A stretch of DNA of 38,384 nt from an uncultured Chitinophagaceae bacterium (lineage in GTDB: Bacteria; Bacteroidota; Bacteroidia; Chitinophagales; Chitinophagaceae): assembly GCA_946885665.1 (NCBI GenBank), contig CAMPGT010000007.1, forward strand, positions 1 to 38,384, in the 5' to 3' direction. Of the stretch, positions 25,106 through 33,556 are shown one piece after another; within the stretch, counting starts at the first letter, position 1; the number at the start of each line of letters is the position of its first letter. Below the pieces are notes generated by a model. That model worked only from the letters and a program-made list of their open reading frames with translations, was not told the origin of the DNA and did no database searches. Position numbers and translations under genes: made by a program.

Positions 25106-27559
25106 CTAACTTTTGGACCCGGCAGAGTCTTTTACATCGTCCTTGTTCTTCAGCGACCGCCTGAAAGGGTCCCAGGTAATCTGCAGTTTGCCATCGCTGC
25201 CTGTTTTTGCGCGCAAACGCAGCGACACGCCCTTCCTGGCTTTGCCCCCTGCACTGATATCCGTTTTGGCCTGGCTCCTCGTGAGGTTGTTCAGCGGAAA
25301 ACGGATACTCATATCTGTGCCCTTCTTTACGTCATACACGCCTTCCACCGTGAAGTTCAGGGCAGTCGAACGTATTTCCATGCGGTTAACAACAAAAGCC
25401 GACCCTTTAATGTCGAGCCTGTTTCCCAGGTCGGCGAACCGAATGTGCGAAAAGTCCTGCTTTTTGAAAGCCTTCTTCGAAATTTCCAGCAACGGTCCAA
25501 AATTGTTCAGCTCTCCATTTTCCAGCAGGAAGAAGATGCTGCCCTCCGATTGTTCCCTCACAAGTTCTGCGTCGTTATTAATGGCCGTATTAAAGATGAT
25601 ATTTGCCGACATGGTGCCGTTCAGATTTTTTTCTGTCACCGCATCCTGGCCAAAGTTGTTGAAGGCAGCAAACAATCTCGGGACGTCCATATCGCGCATC
25701 ACTGCCTTAAGCGACACAGGATTATTCTCTGCTCCATTTTTAAGGGAGCCGCTGATCTCCATTGATCCGCCTGCATGCTTCATGTTGGCCTTTTCGCAGG
25801 CGATGGCGGTTGGCTTCAGTACCACTTTTGCGTCGATATCTGTTGCCGTAAACGCTCCATAATCCATGGAGGGCGACTGCACGCGGATATACATATCTCC
25901 CTCTGAAAACATCCTGTCTACCTTCGACGCGGCCCATCTGAATCTCGCTTCTTTTCTTTCTGCATCACGCGCCTTGCTCTTCGACAAAAACCCCCTGAAA
26001 TCGGCGAGATGAATAGCCGGTGATTTTATCTGCCAGTCAACCACCAGTTTTTCAGGGCTTACGTCCAGCAGCGAAAGGAAATTTTTGGCGCTGCCATTCA
26101 TGACAAGTTTTGTTTTTCCCGCAAGCGCCGTGAACTTATGCACAAAAAGATCGTTATTAACGAACCTGAGGCTTCCTTCGCATTTCGATAAATTGAAATT
26201 TCTCGGCAGGTACTGAATGGCCGCATCATGAAAGGTGATGCCGCCGTTGATGTTGGCGCCCGTGCTGTCGTCGCCATCAACAGATCCTTTGTAAACGACG
26301 TCGAGCGACATTTTTCCTTTTTTGAAGCGAAATACACTGCTGCCGGCCAGGTTGTTCAACGACTCCATATCCACATCAGCTAATACATCACATTCCAGGA
26401 ACGGGCTCGTTAGGTTAGCGATAAGGATGTTTTTTGAACGGATCCGGATGCCTTCCCACTTACCGGAAAAATCTTTGAACTGAAGAAATGAATTTTCATC
26501 GAACCTGGGCTTCCCCTTTACTTTTTCATTTGAAAACGAGCCGTTGAAGCTGCAAAGTTCGAAGACGCCCTTTGGCGTTAGCACCCTATTGTTTTTCGCC
26601 TGCATGAAAACTTCGACCAGCGGTATGCTCTCATAAGCAGTTTTGCCCGAAATATTCACCTGGAGATCGACAGGTTCGACTACCGAATATTTATTTAATT
26701 TTTTCCGAAGCTGGCTGGTAAGAAAAGACGTTGCCCTCTTGTAGAGAACATCCTTCGTTGTGATGGCGAGTCTGAAACGGGCGTCGTTGTTATTAGTATT
26801 GAATTTCCCGTCGAACATGAATGGATGGCCCCCAAGATAGAGGGTAACATGGTCGGCGATGATGTCCTGACTCGAGGGGTAATAGGCAAGGTCGAATTTC
26901 CCGTCAACGAGCTTTTCTTCCAGGTAAGCGCCTTTAATGGTATTGAAGGAGAGATTCTTTACCAGCATTCGCACGTTGACGTGAAAAAGCAAATGGTCCT
27001 TCTTCTCTGCAGCCGAACATCTTAACGACCTGACGAGTGCGTGATAAAGTTTGCTGCGGAGAGGATTTTCATAACTGAGCGTAACGTAGTGCAGCACGAT
27101 GTCGGGCATCGAAAAACTTTCGCTGGGTTCCGGTTTATCCGATTTCAGCACATATTCGTTCGTAAATCCTGCGGTGTCGGTCACCAGGTTCACTTCACCA
27201 TTTCTGATGATGACCCGCCCCACTGGTCGTGTGTTGGTGAGCAGTCCGCGAATGCTCGCCCTCAGGTAAACATCCGTCGCTTTTAAAAGCGGTTTGTGGT
27301 GACGGGGATAAAGGCTGTCGCGCAGCTCCACATCCTTAAGCTGTAGCGACAGGAGAGGAAAGGTTCTGAAAAAGCTTACGGACAACCCGCCTATCCGTAC
27401 GTCGCCGTGCGTTCTCTTCTTTATTGCGGTGCCGGCTCTTTGAATGAGCGATTTCTCATTCGCATTCACATACACCAGCAAGATGATCCAAACCAAAACG
27501 ATGAGCGCCAGGAGGCCTGCGAGCGCCGTAAGCGTGTATCGTAAAACCCTTTTCAGCAC
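25106..27559 (-). CDS. AsmA-like envelope protein
   Basis: 817 residues. Start is a GTG at 27559-27557; an in-frame TAA lies five codons upstream and no ATG lies between. One N-terminal membrane helix (about 7-31) is followed by the AsmA N-terminal pattern (RTHGDVRIGGLSVSFFRTFP, then LSLQLKDVELRD), and by a long beta-rich region. An AsmA C-terminal region is seen at about 660-790 (MSANIIFNTAINND, LENGELNNFGPLLEI). AsmA-family proteins form long lipid-conducting bridges between the membranes; Bacteroidota members often have this length. The downstream end lies 24 bases before uvrB; mgsA is 22 bases upstream. Confidence 0.85.
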   Translation of the reverse strand: MLKRVLRYTLTALAGLLALIVLVWIILLVYVNANEKSLIQRAGTAIKKRTHGDVRIGGLSVSFFRTFPLLSLQLKDVELRDSLYPRHHKPLLKATDVYLRASIRGLLTNTRPVGRVIIRNGEVNLVTDTAGFTNEYVLKSDKPEPSESFSMPDIVLHYVTLSYENPLRSKLYHALVRSLRCSAAEKKDHLLFHVNVRMLVKNLSFNTIKGAYLEEKLVDGKFDLAYYPSSQDIIADHVTLYLGGHPFMFDGKFNTNNNDARFRLAITTKDVLYKRATSFLTSQLRKKLNKYSVVEPVDLQVNISGKTAYESIPLVEVFMQAKNNRVLTPKGVFELCSFNGSFSNEKVKGKPRFDENSFLQFKDFSGKWEGIRIRSKNILIANLTSPFLECDVLADVDMESLNNLAGSSVFRFKKGKMSLDVVYKGSVDGDDSTGANINGGITFHDAAIQYLPRNFNLSKCEGSLRFVNNDLFVHKFTALAGKTKLVMNGSAKNFLSLLDVSPEKLVVDWQIKSPAIHLADFRGFLSKSKARDAERKEARFRWAASKVDRMFSEGDMYIRVQSPSMDYGAFTATDIDAKVVLKPTAIACEKANMKHAGGSMEISGSLKNGAENNPVSLKAVMRDMDVPRLFAAFNNFGQDAVTEKNLNGTMSANIIFNTAINNDAELVREQSEGSIFFLLENGELNNFGPLLEISKKAFKKQDFSHIRFADLGNRLDIKGSAFVVNRMEIRSTALNFTVEGVYDVKKGTDMSIRFPLNNLTRSQAKTDISAGGKARKGVSLRLRAKTGSDGKLQITWDPFRRSLKNKDDVKDSAGSKS

Positions 27560-27581
27560 TTCAGCGATCCCGTTTTAATGT

Positions 27582-28037
27582 TTAATAATCGATCTTCCGC
27601 TGGAGATATTTTGTGTAGTCCGGAACTTTCACTTCGTATTCTTTCAGCATGTAAGGAGATGTAAGCAAAAAGTCAGCCGTGGAGCTGTCGCAGGCCACGA
27701 TACAGTTCCAGGCTATCGCCACGCGCAGAAGCGCCTTAACGTCGCTGTCGTGCGGCTGCGCCTCCATAGGATCCCAGAAAAATACAAGGATGTCGATGGC
27801 GCCCTGGGCAATCATTGCCCCTATCTGCTGATCGCCGCCGATGGGGCCGCTAAGTAATTTCGACACGGGTCTGTCCAGTTGCTCCTCCATCATTTTGCCC
27901 GTGGTTCCCGTTGCAAACAGCTCGTGACGCGACAATTCCATCCTGTTTGCCTCCACCCAATCCACCAGCTCTTTCTTTTTATTGTCATGTGCCACCAGCG
28001 CAATTCGCTTTCGGGCGAGTACATTTCTTGTTATCAT
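27582..28037 (-). CDS. mgsA: Methylglyoxal synthase
   Basis: 151 residues, normal length. The catalytic Asp is D69 in SGPIGGDQQIGA; other family segments are ALVAHDNKK, ATGTTGKMM and FFWDPMEAQPHDSDVKALLR. It turns dihydroxyacetone phosphate into methylglyoxal and phosphate, a bypass under phosphate-limited glycolysis. ATG at 28037-28035. It is divergent from the sorting-domain protein gene, and probably co-transcribed with the AsmA-like gene. Confidence 0.96.
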   Translation of the reverse strand: MITRNVLARKRIALVAHDNKKKELVDWVEANRMELSRHELFATGTTGKMMEEQLDRPVSKLLSGPIGGDQQIGAMIAQGAIDILVFFWDPMEAQPHDSDVKALLRVAIAWNCIVACDSSTADFLLTSPYMLKEYEVKVPDYTKYLQRKIDY

Positions 28038-28082
28038 TTACATAATTTTCAATGCAATATGTAGTTTTCCACAATCAGGCAT

Positions 28083-28090
28083 TACTTTTG
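28083..28090 (+). promoter_or_regulatory. -7 promoter element of the sorting-domain protein gene
   Basis: Exact TAnnTTTG match (TACTTTTG), 38 bases before the ATG at 28129. Confidence 0.55.
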
Positions 28091-28128
28091 TTAATAACTT
28101 TTTCCCATTTTTCTACCCATTAGATTCT

Positions 28129-28758
28129 ATGCTGAAAGTACTGCTTTCTCTTTATGTGAGCCTAAGTGCGCTTTCATTGGCTGCGCAAACCGCTGCTCCC
28201 GACGTGACCAGCCCGGCCGAAGTTGTGGTAGAAGATCCCGGCCAAACAATCACCGACATCGTACCGATAGTGAATGAAAAAGGCAAGGTAAACCTGACCT
28301 GGCGCGTGAGCGACACCATTCCTGAATTTTTTGCGATAGAGCGAAGCAATGACGACGGCAAAAACTTTGAAATTGTGGCGGTGCTCAGCAACCTCGAACG
28401 ACGAAAATTTTATCAATGGACCGATGAAGCGCCCCGCAACGGAAGAAATTTATACCGGCTCAGGTATTCCTTTAAGCCGTCCGACTCATTGTATTCAAAA
28501 ACAGTGGCGGCGTCGGTCACCGCAAATGTGTCCATAAAATTTTATCCAAACCCTGTCGATCACATCCTTATCGTGCGATCGGAAACGCCAATCGATGTTC
28601 ACATCATTGATGCAAATGGCAAGGTGCGGATTTCACGGTCCACCGTTAATGGTCTGGGCACCATCAATGTTTCCTCCCTTGAAAAGGGTATCTACCTGAT
28701 TCGATTTAGTAACAAGTTGACCGCCGTCATGTACCAGGAAAAGCTGGTGAAGAATTGA
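28129..28758 (+). CDS. Secreted protein with C-terminal type IX secretion (Por) sorting domain
   Basis: 209 residues from the ATG at 28129-28131, which directly opens a signal peptide (MLKVLLSLYVSLSALSLAAQ). The middle has a fibronectin-III-like stretch (LTWRVSDTIPEFFAIERSND; QWTDEAPRNGRNLYRLRY), a frequent partner of sorting domains. The last 75 or so residues are a T9SS type A tail: IKFYPNPVDHILIV, then SLEKGIYLIRFSN and QEKLVKN. The protein should cross the outer membrane through the type IX system. It is small, with little room for a catalytic domain; function unknown. Confidence 0.9.
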   Translation: MLKVLLSLYVSLSALSLAAQTAAPDVTSPAEVVVEDPGQTITDIVPIVNEKGKVNLTWRVSDTIPEFFAIERSNDDGKNFEIVAVLSNLERRKFYQWTDEAPRNGRNLYRLRYSFKPSDSLYSKTVAASVTANVSIKFYPNPVDHILIVRSETPIDVHIIDANGKVRISRSTVNGLGTINVSSLEKGIYLIRFSNKLTAVMYQEKLVKN

Positions 28759-28790
28759 CAAAAAAACACTTAAACCGACAAAATTATATT

Positions 28791-28810
28791 GTGTATGTCG
28801 CGCCATACAC
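28791..28810. repeat. 20-bp inverted repeat after the sorting-domain protein gene
   Basis: GTGTATG and CATACAC are perfect 7-bp arms around TCGCGC. It lies 32 bases after the stop at 28758 and before the terminator. It has no T tract of its own, so it may be an mRNA 3' hairpin or a protein site. Confidence 0.45.
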
Positions 28811-28854
28811 TTACATTTACAACGGTTTTTCATAGGATATTGGATTTTAAAAAC

Positions 28855-28885
28855 GGGGTTGAATTTCTATTCAGACCCCTTTTTT
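28855..28885 (+). terminator. Intrinsic terminator between the sorting-domain protein gene and asnB
   Basis: GGGGTTGAA pairs with TTCAGACCCC (one bulged G) around a 6-base loop, then six T bases on the plus strand. It overlaps the asnB stop codon from the other strand, where A-rich sequence upstream could give a U tract as well. Confidence 0.8.
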
Positions 28886-30631
28886 ATTGACTTGCATTAA
28901 TGCTCCGGCAACCATCCATCTCCATTCAGTGGTATCTCTCGCATAAGCTTCATGAAACTCAATTTTTTTCGCCAGCGCCTTTTCATTCAAAATACCGTTA
29001 TCCACAAGTGTACGCCTGGCCTCCCTGAAATAATCAAGCGCGCGGGGGTGCCGCATCCACACCTGCTGAGGTGGCTCAAACCCCGTCTTTCTTCTTTTCC
29101 ATACAATGTCATCCGGCAGCTTGCCGTCCATCGTTTGTCTCAGTATCCACTTCGTATATCCCTTACCGATTTTCAACTTTGAGGGCAGGCTGAAAATAAA
29201 GCTCACCAGCTCGTGACTCAAAAAAGGCAGGCGCACTTCGCGGCCGTGTGCCATCGAATTGCGGTCGGCGTACCTTAGCAGGTCCTCAAGGCCCTGATAC
29301 AGTGTATCAAAACAAAGGAGATCGTTGAGTTTTTTGACAACCGGCTTCGCAACTTTGGCGGACGTGCCATATGCGGCAAGAAATTCTTTGTTAATGAACG
29401 GATTTTGGTGGACCGCGGTTCTATCCCGGTTGATGAGCCAGTTGGAAAGGGGCTCAGGAAAAATGGTTCGCTTTCGCCAATTGAGGTATTTTACATACCC
29501 TGCGATCGTTTCATCGGCGCCCTGGCCATCCAGTAATACGGTTACTCCTTCCCGTGAGGCCAGTTCAAAAACCTTGAATTGGGCATACACACTGGCCGAA
29601 CTGAAGGGCTGCTCCTGGTACCCAAGCAATTTTTCAAAGTCATTGACAAAGTCGCCGGATGTTACCTGCACCTGGAAATTATCCAGTCCCAATTGCCGGG
29701 CCACCGCCGCAGCTTCGGCCGATTCATCTTTTCTGTAACCCGGAAATGCCGCGGTAAATGTTTTTAGAACCGTGCTGCTTTTTGCAATATGATACGCAAT
29801 TGCGGAACTGTCCAGTCCGCCGCTTAAACTGGTTCCCAATGGAACGTCGCTACGCAGCCTTCTCCTGATGGAAACAGATAGCAGTTCACTCAGTCTTTCC
29901 TGCGCCATTTGCAACGGCACGGGAATCACTTCGAGTGAAAGGTCCCAGTATCTTTTAATAACCGGCGACGGTGCATCTAATGAATAGTGGAGGTGGTGTG
30001 CGGCCGGTAATTTTTTTATTCGAGCGTCGAACGTCGCCGATAAATCCGATGCGTCTGAAGTGTGGCCCAGCGTTAAAAAGCGTAGCAGCATGGAGTAGTT
30101 ATCGGTTTGCTTGACGCCAGCTTCATACAGCGCCCTGAGCTCGGAGCCAAACAAAAATGTGTTGTCTGTTTCGTCGTAATAATAATAGAAAGGTTTTTCA
30201 CCAAACCTGTCGCGCGCACAAAACAATTCCTTCTGCAGATCATCCCAAATGGCAAATGCAAACATACCGTCGAAGTAATCCACGCAACTGCGTCCATATT
30301 CCGCGTAAGCGGCCAGGATCACTTCAGTATCGGAGTGTGATGCAAAGAGGTATCCTTTCTTCTCCAGTATCTCCCGTACTTCCGTATAATTATAGATTTC
30401 GCCATTGTGAACTATCGAATATCTGGATAGGCAGTGCATCGGCTGCGATGCTAATTTGCTGGTATCGATCACGCATAGCCGCCGATGTGCAAATCCGGCG
30501 TTATTGGTTGGGTTGATCCATGTGGACTGGTCATCGGGCCCGCGATGCGCGAGGCACCTGGCCATTTTAGCCAGCTTGTCTTCCTGGATGCGTGAAGGAT
30601 CGGGCGATATGATGCCGGCTATGCCACACAT
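28871..30631 (-). CDS. asnB: Glutamine-hydrolysing asparagine synthetase
   Basis: 586 residues. It begins MCGIAGI, so after Met removal Cys is the glutaminase nucleophile. Family segments RGPDDQSTW, IVHNGEIYNY and SDTEVILAAY line the glutaminase site. The synthetase domain has the pyrophosphate loop SLSGGLDSSA (about residues 265-275). It makes asparagine from aspartate and glutamine; paralogues may work on other amide transfers, e.g. in surface polysaccharide synthesis. It is the last of a tight minus-strand group: the DUF2911 gene ends 2 bases before its ATG (TGATCATG). Confidence 0.93.
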   Translation of the reverse strand: MCGIAGIISPDPSRIQEDKLAKMARCLAHRGPDDQSTWINPTNNAGFAHRRLCVIDTSKLASQPMHCLSRYSIVHNGEIYNYTEVREILEKKGYLFASHSDTEVILAAYAEYGRSCVDYFDGMFAFAIWDDLQKELFCARDRFGEKPFYYYYDETDNTFLFGSELRALYEAGVKQTDNYSMLLRFLTLGHTSDASDLSATFDARIKKLPAAHHLHYSLDAPSPVIKRYWDLSLEVIPVPLQMAQERLSELLSVSIRRRLRSDVPLGTSLSGGLDSSAIAYHIAKSSTVLKTFTAAFPGYRKDESAEAAAVARQLGLDNFQVQVTSGDFVNDFEKLLGYQEQPFSSASVYAQFKVFELASREGVTVLLDGQGADETIAGYVKYLNWRKRTIFPEPLSNWLINRDRTAVHQNPFINKEFLAAYGTSAKVAKPVVKKLNDLLCFDTLYQGLEDLLRYADRNSMAHGREVRLPFLSHELVSFIFSLPSKLKIGKGYTKWILRQTMDGKLPDDIVWKRRKTGFEPPQQVWMRHPRALDYFREARRTLVDNGILNEKALAKKIEFHEAYARDTTEWRWMVAGALMQVNKKGV

Positions 30632-30633
30632 GA

Positions 30634-31272
30634 TCAGAATTTAAACGGCAACTCGGCTTTTGTGGTGTCCCAGGCCATGAGCAGTTTGGCGCCATCGTCC
30701 GTTTTTTCAAATTGCATACTGAATATTTCGAAGGTATTTTCGGTTCGCTGAAGAGGAACATCGAATGAATACACGTCCCTCTTGCTGTGTATTCTGAGTC
30801 CCCAGGTGTAAAGGTCATCGTTTAATCGCAGCGTCCATTTTTTCTCGTAGGGAATGCAATAAATAATGTACCTGCCCTTCTTTACCTTTTTACCCATTAT
30901 TTGCACGTCGGAGAAAAATTCAATTTCAGTGCCTTCGTTGGCGCCGAGCCTCCAGTACGTTCCATACTTCACAACGTTCCCGAATATTTGCCTGCCGTCT
31001 TTCGAGGGTCTGCTGTAAATAACCCTTGCCACGGGATGGCCGGTAAATTTGCCCGACATCTTCATGATAGGAAAGTCTTCGGGAAAATAGATCATGTCCA
31101 TCGGCGACTTATCAATATTATACAACCTTGCTCTTTCTTCTGCATTGTTCGCCGTAGGCTGAACCTTTACCGGTGGCGGGGGATTTTTTCGTGGTTGTTT
31201 TTCGCTGCATGAAAGAAATAGGGTAATGAGGGTAAGCCATGCTGGCAGGATGCGATTTATGGATAAAAACAT
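30634..31272 (-). CDS. DUF2911 domain lipoprotein
   Basis: 212 residues. The signal peptide ends in a lipobox-like LFLSC with C22 as the likely lipidated residue. A Pro/Lys-rich linker follows, and then a DUF2911 domain (about 55-205), with SPMDMIYFPEDFP, VIYSRPSKDGRQIFG and WRLGANEGTEIEF. Function of the family is unknown; members are secreted or lipid-anchored in Bacteroidota. Its ATG directly follows the TAA of the upstream ACP phosphodiesterase gene (TAAATG), so the two are translated from one message. Confidence 0.87.
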   Translation of the reverse strand: MFLSINRILPAWLTLITLFLSCSEKQPRKNPPPPVKVQPTANNAEERARLYNIDKSPMDMIYFPEDFPIMKMSGKFTGHPVARVIYSRPSKDGRQIFGNVVKYGTYWRLGANEGTEIEFFSDVQIMGKKVKKGRYIIYCIPYEKKWTLRLNDDLYTWGLRIHSKRDVYSFDVPLQRTENTFEIFSMQFEKTDDGAKLLMAWDTTKAELPFKF

Positions 31273-31860
31273 TTAGTGAATATCTGAAAATTTTTCGAGA
31301 GAAAATGACCGTAACCCGGGAAAGAATGCCTCGTAGGCCGACCGTAAATCATCGTAGCAATCGGCGAACAACTTCACCGCCGGGCCGCTGTCCGTAATGT
31401 ATGCAGCCCGATGCACCAGCCCGGCCATACTTCTTTCTATTCCCCAGGCGTATTGATAGTTAAACAGCCAATTGTGTTGCTTCATGTAGGGAAAAATATT
31501 GTTAAAGACTTCAGGAAATAGTTCCCGGAAACGCTCCAACTGGCTGTATGCGGTGGTGGTGAAATTCAGAAACTCCTCTTCACCTGTTTTGCGCAGTTCA
31601 AGCGCCAGGAAGTGGTCGTACACAACATCAAGAAATGCGCTGGCATACAGGCCGTACGCCGGTTTAAAGATGCGGGCCGCTTCTTTATTTACGGGGTGAC
31701 TATCGGTGTAGTGATCAATCTGCCGGTGAAACTCTATGCCTGCCAGGATGCGCCGGGGATAGTCGTACTTTTTTTTGCCTTTAACAAAATCGCTGATGAG
31801 GTTACCAGTTAAGATCTCCGGGTCTCCAAAGGATAGATATGCATGTGCGAGGTAGTTCAC
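31273..31860 (-). CDS. acpH: Acyl carrier protein phosphodiesterase
   Basis: 195 residues from the GTG at 31860-31858, which gives the family beginning (M)NYLAHAYLSFG. An ATG 8 codons upstream (31884) adds a hydrophobic MIFFVNSF and is possible. Motifs of the HD-like AcpH family: TGNLISDFVKG, GIEFHRQIDHYTDSHP and DVVYDHFLA, whose His/Asp residues bind the metal. It removes the phosphopantetheine arm from ACP. Divergent from the small secreted protein gene at 31996. Confidence 0.88.
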   Translation of the reverse strand: MNYLAHAYLSFGDPEILTGNLISDFVKGKKKYDYPRRILAGIEFHRQIDHYTDSHPVNKEAARIFKPAYGLYASAFLDVVYDHFLALELRKTGEEEFLNFTTTAYSQLERFRELFPEVFNNIFPYMKQHNWLFNYQYAWGIERSMAGLVHRAAYITDSGPAVKLFADCYDDLRSAYEAFFPGLRSFSLEKFSDIH

Positions 31861-31995
31861 AAATGAATTTACAAAAAAAATCATGGCCCCTGTAACCTTT
31901 ATTCAGGTACTGCGTCAGATTTATACAACGCGTTTGTGACAAGAAAAACAAGATCAAAAACAAAAACAAATCAAAAACAATCAAAAATAATTACA

Positions 31996-32436
31996 ATGAA
32001 AAAGATTCTCACGTTGGCGCTCATGCTGACCATAGTTGCAACAACTGCATTTTCGCATACTACCGGAGTGGTTAACAAGAAAGTTGTCGAAACTTTTAGC
32101 AAAGAATTTGCAAATGCTGAAAGCGTAAAATGGGAAGTAACGAATGAGGTTTATAAAGCCACTTTTCGTATCGACGGCCAAACAATGTTTGCTTATTACA
32201 ACGAGGCCGGAGAGCAGTTGGCCGTTGCCAGAAATCTCATGGTATCTCAGTTGCCGATTACGCTCGCTGCCGATTTGCAGGATAGCTACAAAAAATACCC
32301 GCTCACCGAACTGTTTGAAGTGGCCACTGATAATGAAACAGCGTATTACGCAACGGTCCACTCTGCCACTCACGAAATTATTTTGAAATCAACAGGCGCA
32401 AGCGGATGGTCGGTTTACAAGAAAGAGAAAAAGTAA
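31996..32436 (+). CDS. Small secreted protein, PepSY-like fold possible
   Basis: 146 residues from the ATG at 31996-31998, at once followed by a signal peptide (MKKILTLALMLTIVATTAFS). A longer in-frame reading from 31936 would put a Lys/Gln-rich stretch before the signal peptide and is not favoured. The mature part has FSKEFANAESVKWEVTNEVY and KATFRIDGQTMFAYYNEAGE, a pattern seen in PepSY-like/beta-lactamase-inhibitor-like periplasmic proteins of Bacteroidota. Function unknown. The message would carry an A-rich leader with repeated CAAAAA units, and it ends at a strong hairpin. Confidence 0.75.
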   Translation: MKKILTLALMLTIVATTAFSHTTGVVNKKVVETFSKEFANAESVKWEVTNEVYKATFRIDGQTMFAYYNEAGEQLAVARNLMVSQLPITLAADLQDSYKKYPLTELFEVATDNETAYYATVHSATHEIILKSTGASGWSVYKKEKK

Positions 32437-32466
32437 AGTCAGTTTAGTTTTAATTGCCCACGCGAT

Positions 32467-32497
32467 CGGGGTCCTGTTTCCAGGGCCCCGTTTTTTA
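32467..32497 (+). terminator. Intrinsic terminator of the small secreted protein gene
   Basis: Ten-bp stem, CGGGGTCCTG against CAGGGCCCCG with one T-G pair, loop TTTC, then six T bases. It lies 30 bases after the stop codon. Confidence 0.92.
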
Positions 32498-32571
32498 TTC
32501 ATTCATCACCTCCGCCGGCATCGGCGCCCATTTATGAATTAAGGATTAATATTGCGCTAAATTTTTGGACT

Positions 32572-33546
32572 ATGAGCAAGGGACCCGTTTCTGAATTCAT
32601 CCGGCATCACTACCGGCACTTCAATGCAGCCGCACTCGTAGATGCGGCAAAGGGATATGAAGAGCATTTGGCCGAAGGCGGCAAAATGATGATCACGCTG
32701 GCCGGAGCCATGAGTACGGCAGAACTTGGGCTGAGCCTGGCAGAAATGATCCGCCAGGATAAGGTCGCCATCATCAGTTGTACGGGTGCGAACCTGGAAG
32801 AAGATATTATGAACCTGGTGGCGCACAGTCATTACAAAAGAGTGCCCAACTACCGCGACCTGAGTCCGCAGCAGGAATGGGAGCTCCTCGAAAATCATTA
32901 CAACAGGGTTACAGACACATGTATCCCCGAAGAAGAAGCCTTCAGACGCTTGCAAAAACACATTTTCAGGGTATGGAAACGGGCCAATGATAAGGGTGAG
33001 CGATATTTTCCTCACGAATACATGTACCAACTGCTGCAAAGCGGCGAACTGGAACAGTACTTCGAAATAGACGCCAAAAACAGTTGGATGGTGGCGGCCG
33101 CACAAAAAAATATTCCGCTGGTGGTTCCGGGGTGGGAGGACAGCACCATGGGAAACATCTTCGCGTCGTACGTGATCAAGAATGAGCTGAAGGCGTCCAC
33201 TATGAAAAGCGGCATTGAATATATGACCGCCCTGGCCGATTGGTACCGGAACAACTCATCGGGAAAGGGTGTCGGCTTTTTCCAGATTGGTGGCGGCATT
33301 GCAGGTGATTTTCCCATCTGCGTGGTGCCAATGATGTACCAGGATCTCGAGTGGCACGACGTTCCGTTCTGGAGTTATTTCTGCCAGATCTCGGATTCCA
33401 CAACGTCTTATGGGTCTTATTCGGGCGCGGTACCCAATGAAAAGATCACCTGGGGAAAGCTGGACATCAACACGCCGAAATACATTGTTGAAAGTGATGC
33501 CACCATTGTGGCGCCGCTGATCTTTGCTTATTTGCTGGGGTGGTGA
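32572..33546 (+). CDS. Deoxyhypusine synthase family protein
   Basis: 324 residues. The family pattern is clear: GGKMMITLAGAMSTAELGLS near the start, SCTGANLEEDIMNLVAHSH, and near the end ITWGKLDINTP. The Lys in TWGK is K296 and matches the catalytic Lys of human deoxyhypusine synthase (SWGKI). Deoxyhypusine synthase modifies eIF5A, which bacteria lack; bacterial relatives may make homospermidine or use another acceptor. NAD and spermidine would be the likely substrates. The stop is 10 bases from the stop of convergent rpiB. A loose -7-like stretch (TAAATTTTTG) precedes the ATG. Confidence 0.9.
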   Translation: MSKGPVSEFIRHHYRHFNAAALVDAAKGYEEHLAEGGKMMITLAGAMSTAELGLSLAEMIRQDKVAIISCTGANLEEDIMNLVAHSHYKRVPNYRDLSPQQEWELLENHYNRVTDTCIPEEEAFRRLQKHIFRVWKRANDKGERYFPHEYMYQLLQSGELEQYFEIDAKNSWMVAAAQKNIPLVVPGWEDSTMGNIFASYVIKNELKASTMKSGIEYMTALADWYRNNSSGKGVGFFQIGGGIAGDFPICVVPMMYQDLEWHDVPFWSYFCQISDSTTSYGSYSGAVPNEKITWGKLDINTPKYIVESDATIVAPLIFAYLLGW

Positions 33547-33556
33547 GAAGTTATTA

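Noticed and set aside
27982..28128. Longer form of the sorting-domain protein
   Set aside because: It would overlap the divergent mgsA start and put 49 residues before an evident signal peptide.
31951..31993. CRISPR-like or tandem repeat from CAAAAA units
   Set aside because: Units are irregular, very short and without spacers; better read as an A-rich leader.
31936..31995. Longer form of the small secreted protein with a Lys/Gln-rich start
   Set aside because: The signal peptide starts exactly at the ATG at 31996; the earlier codons come from the A-rich leader.
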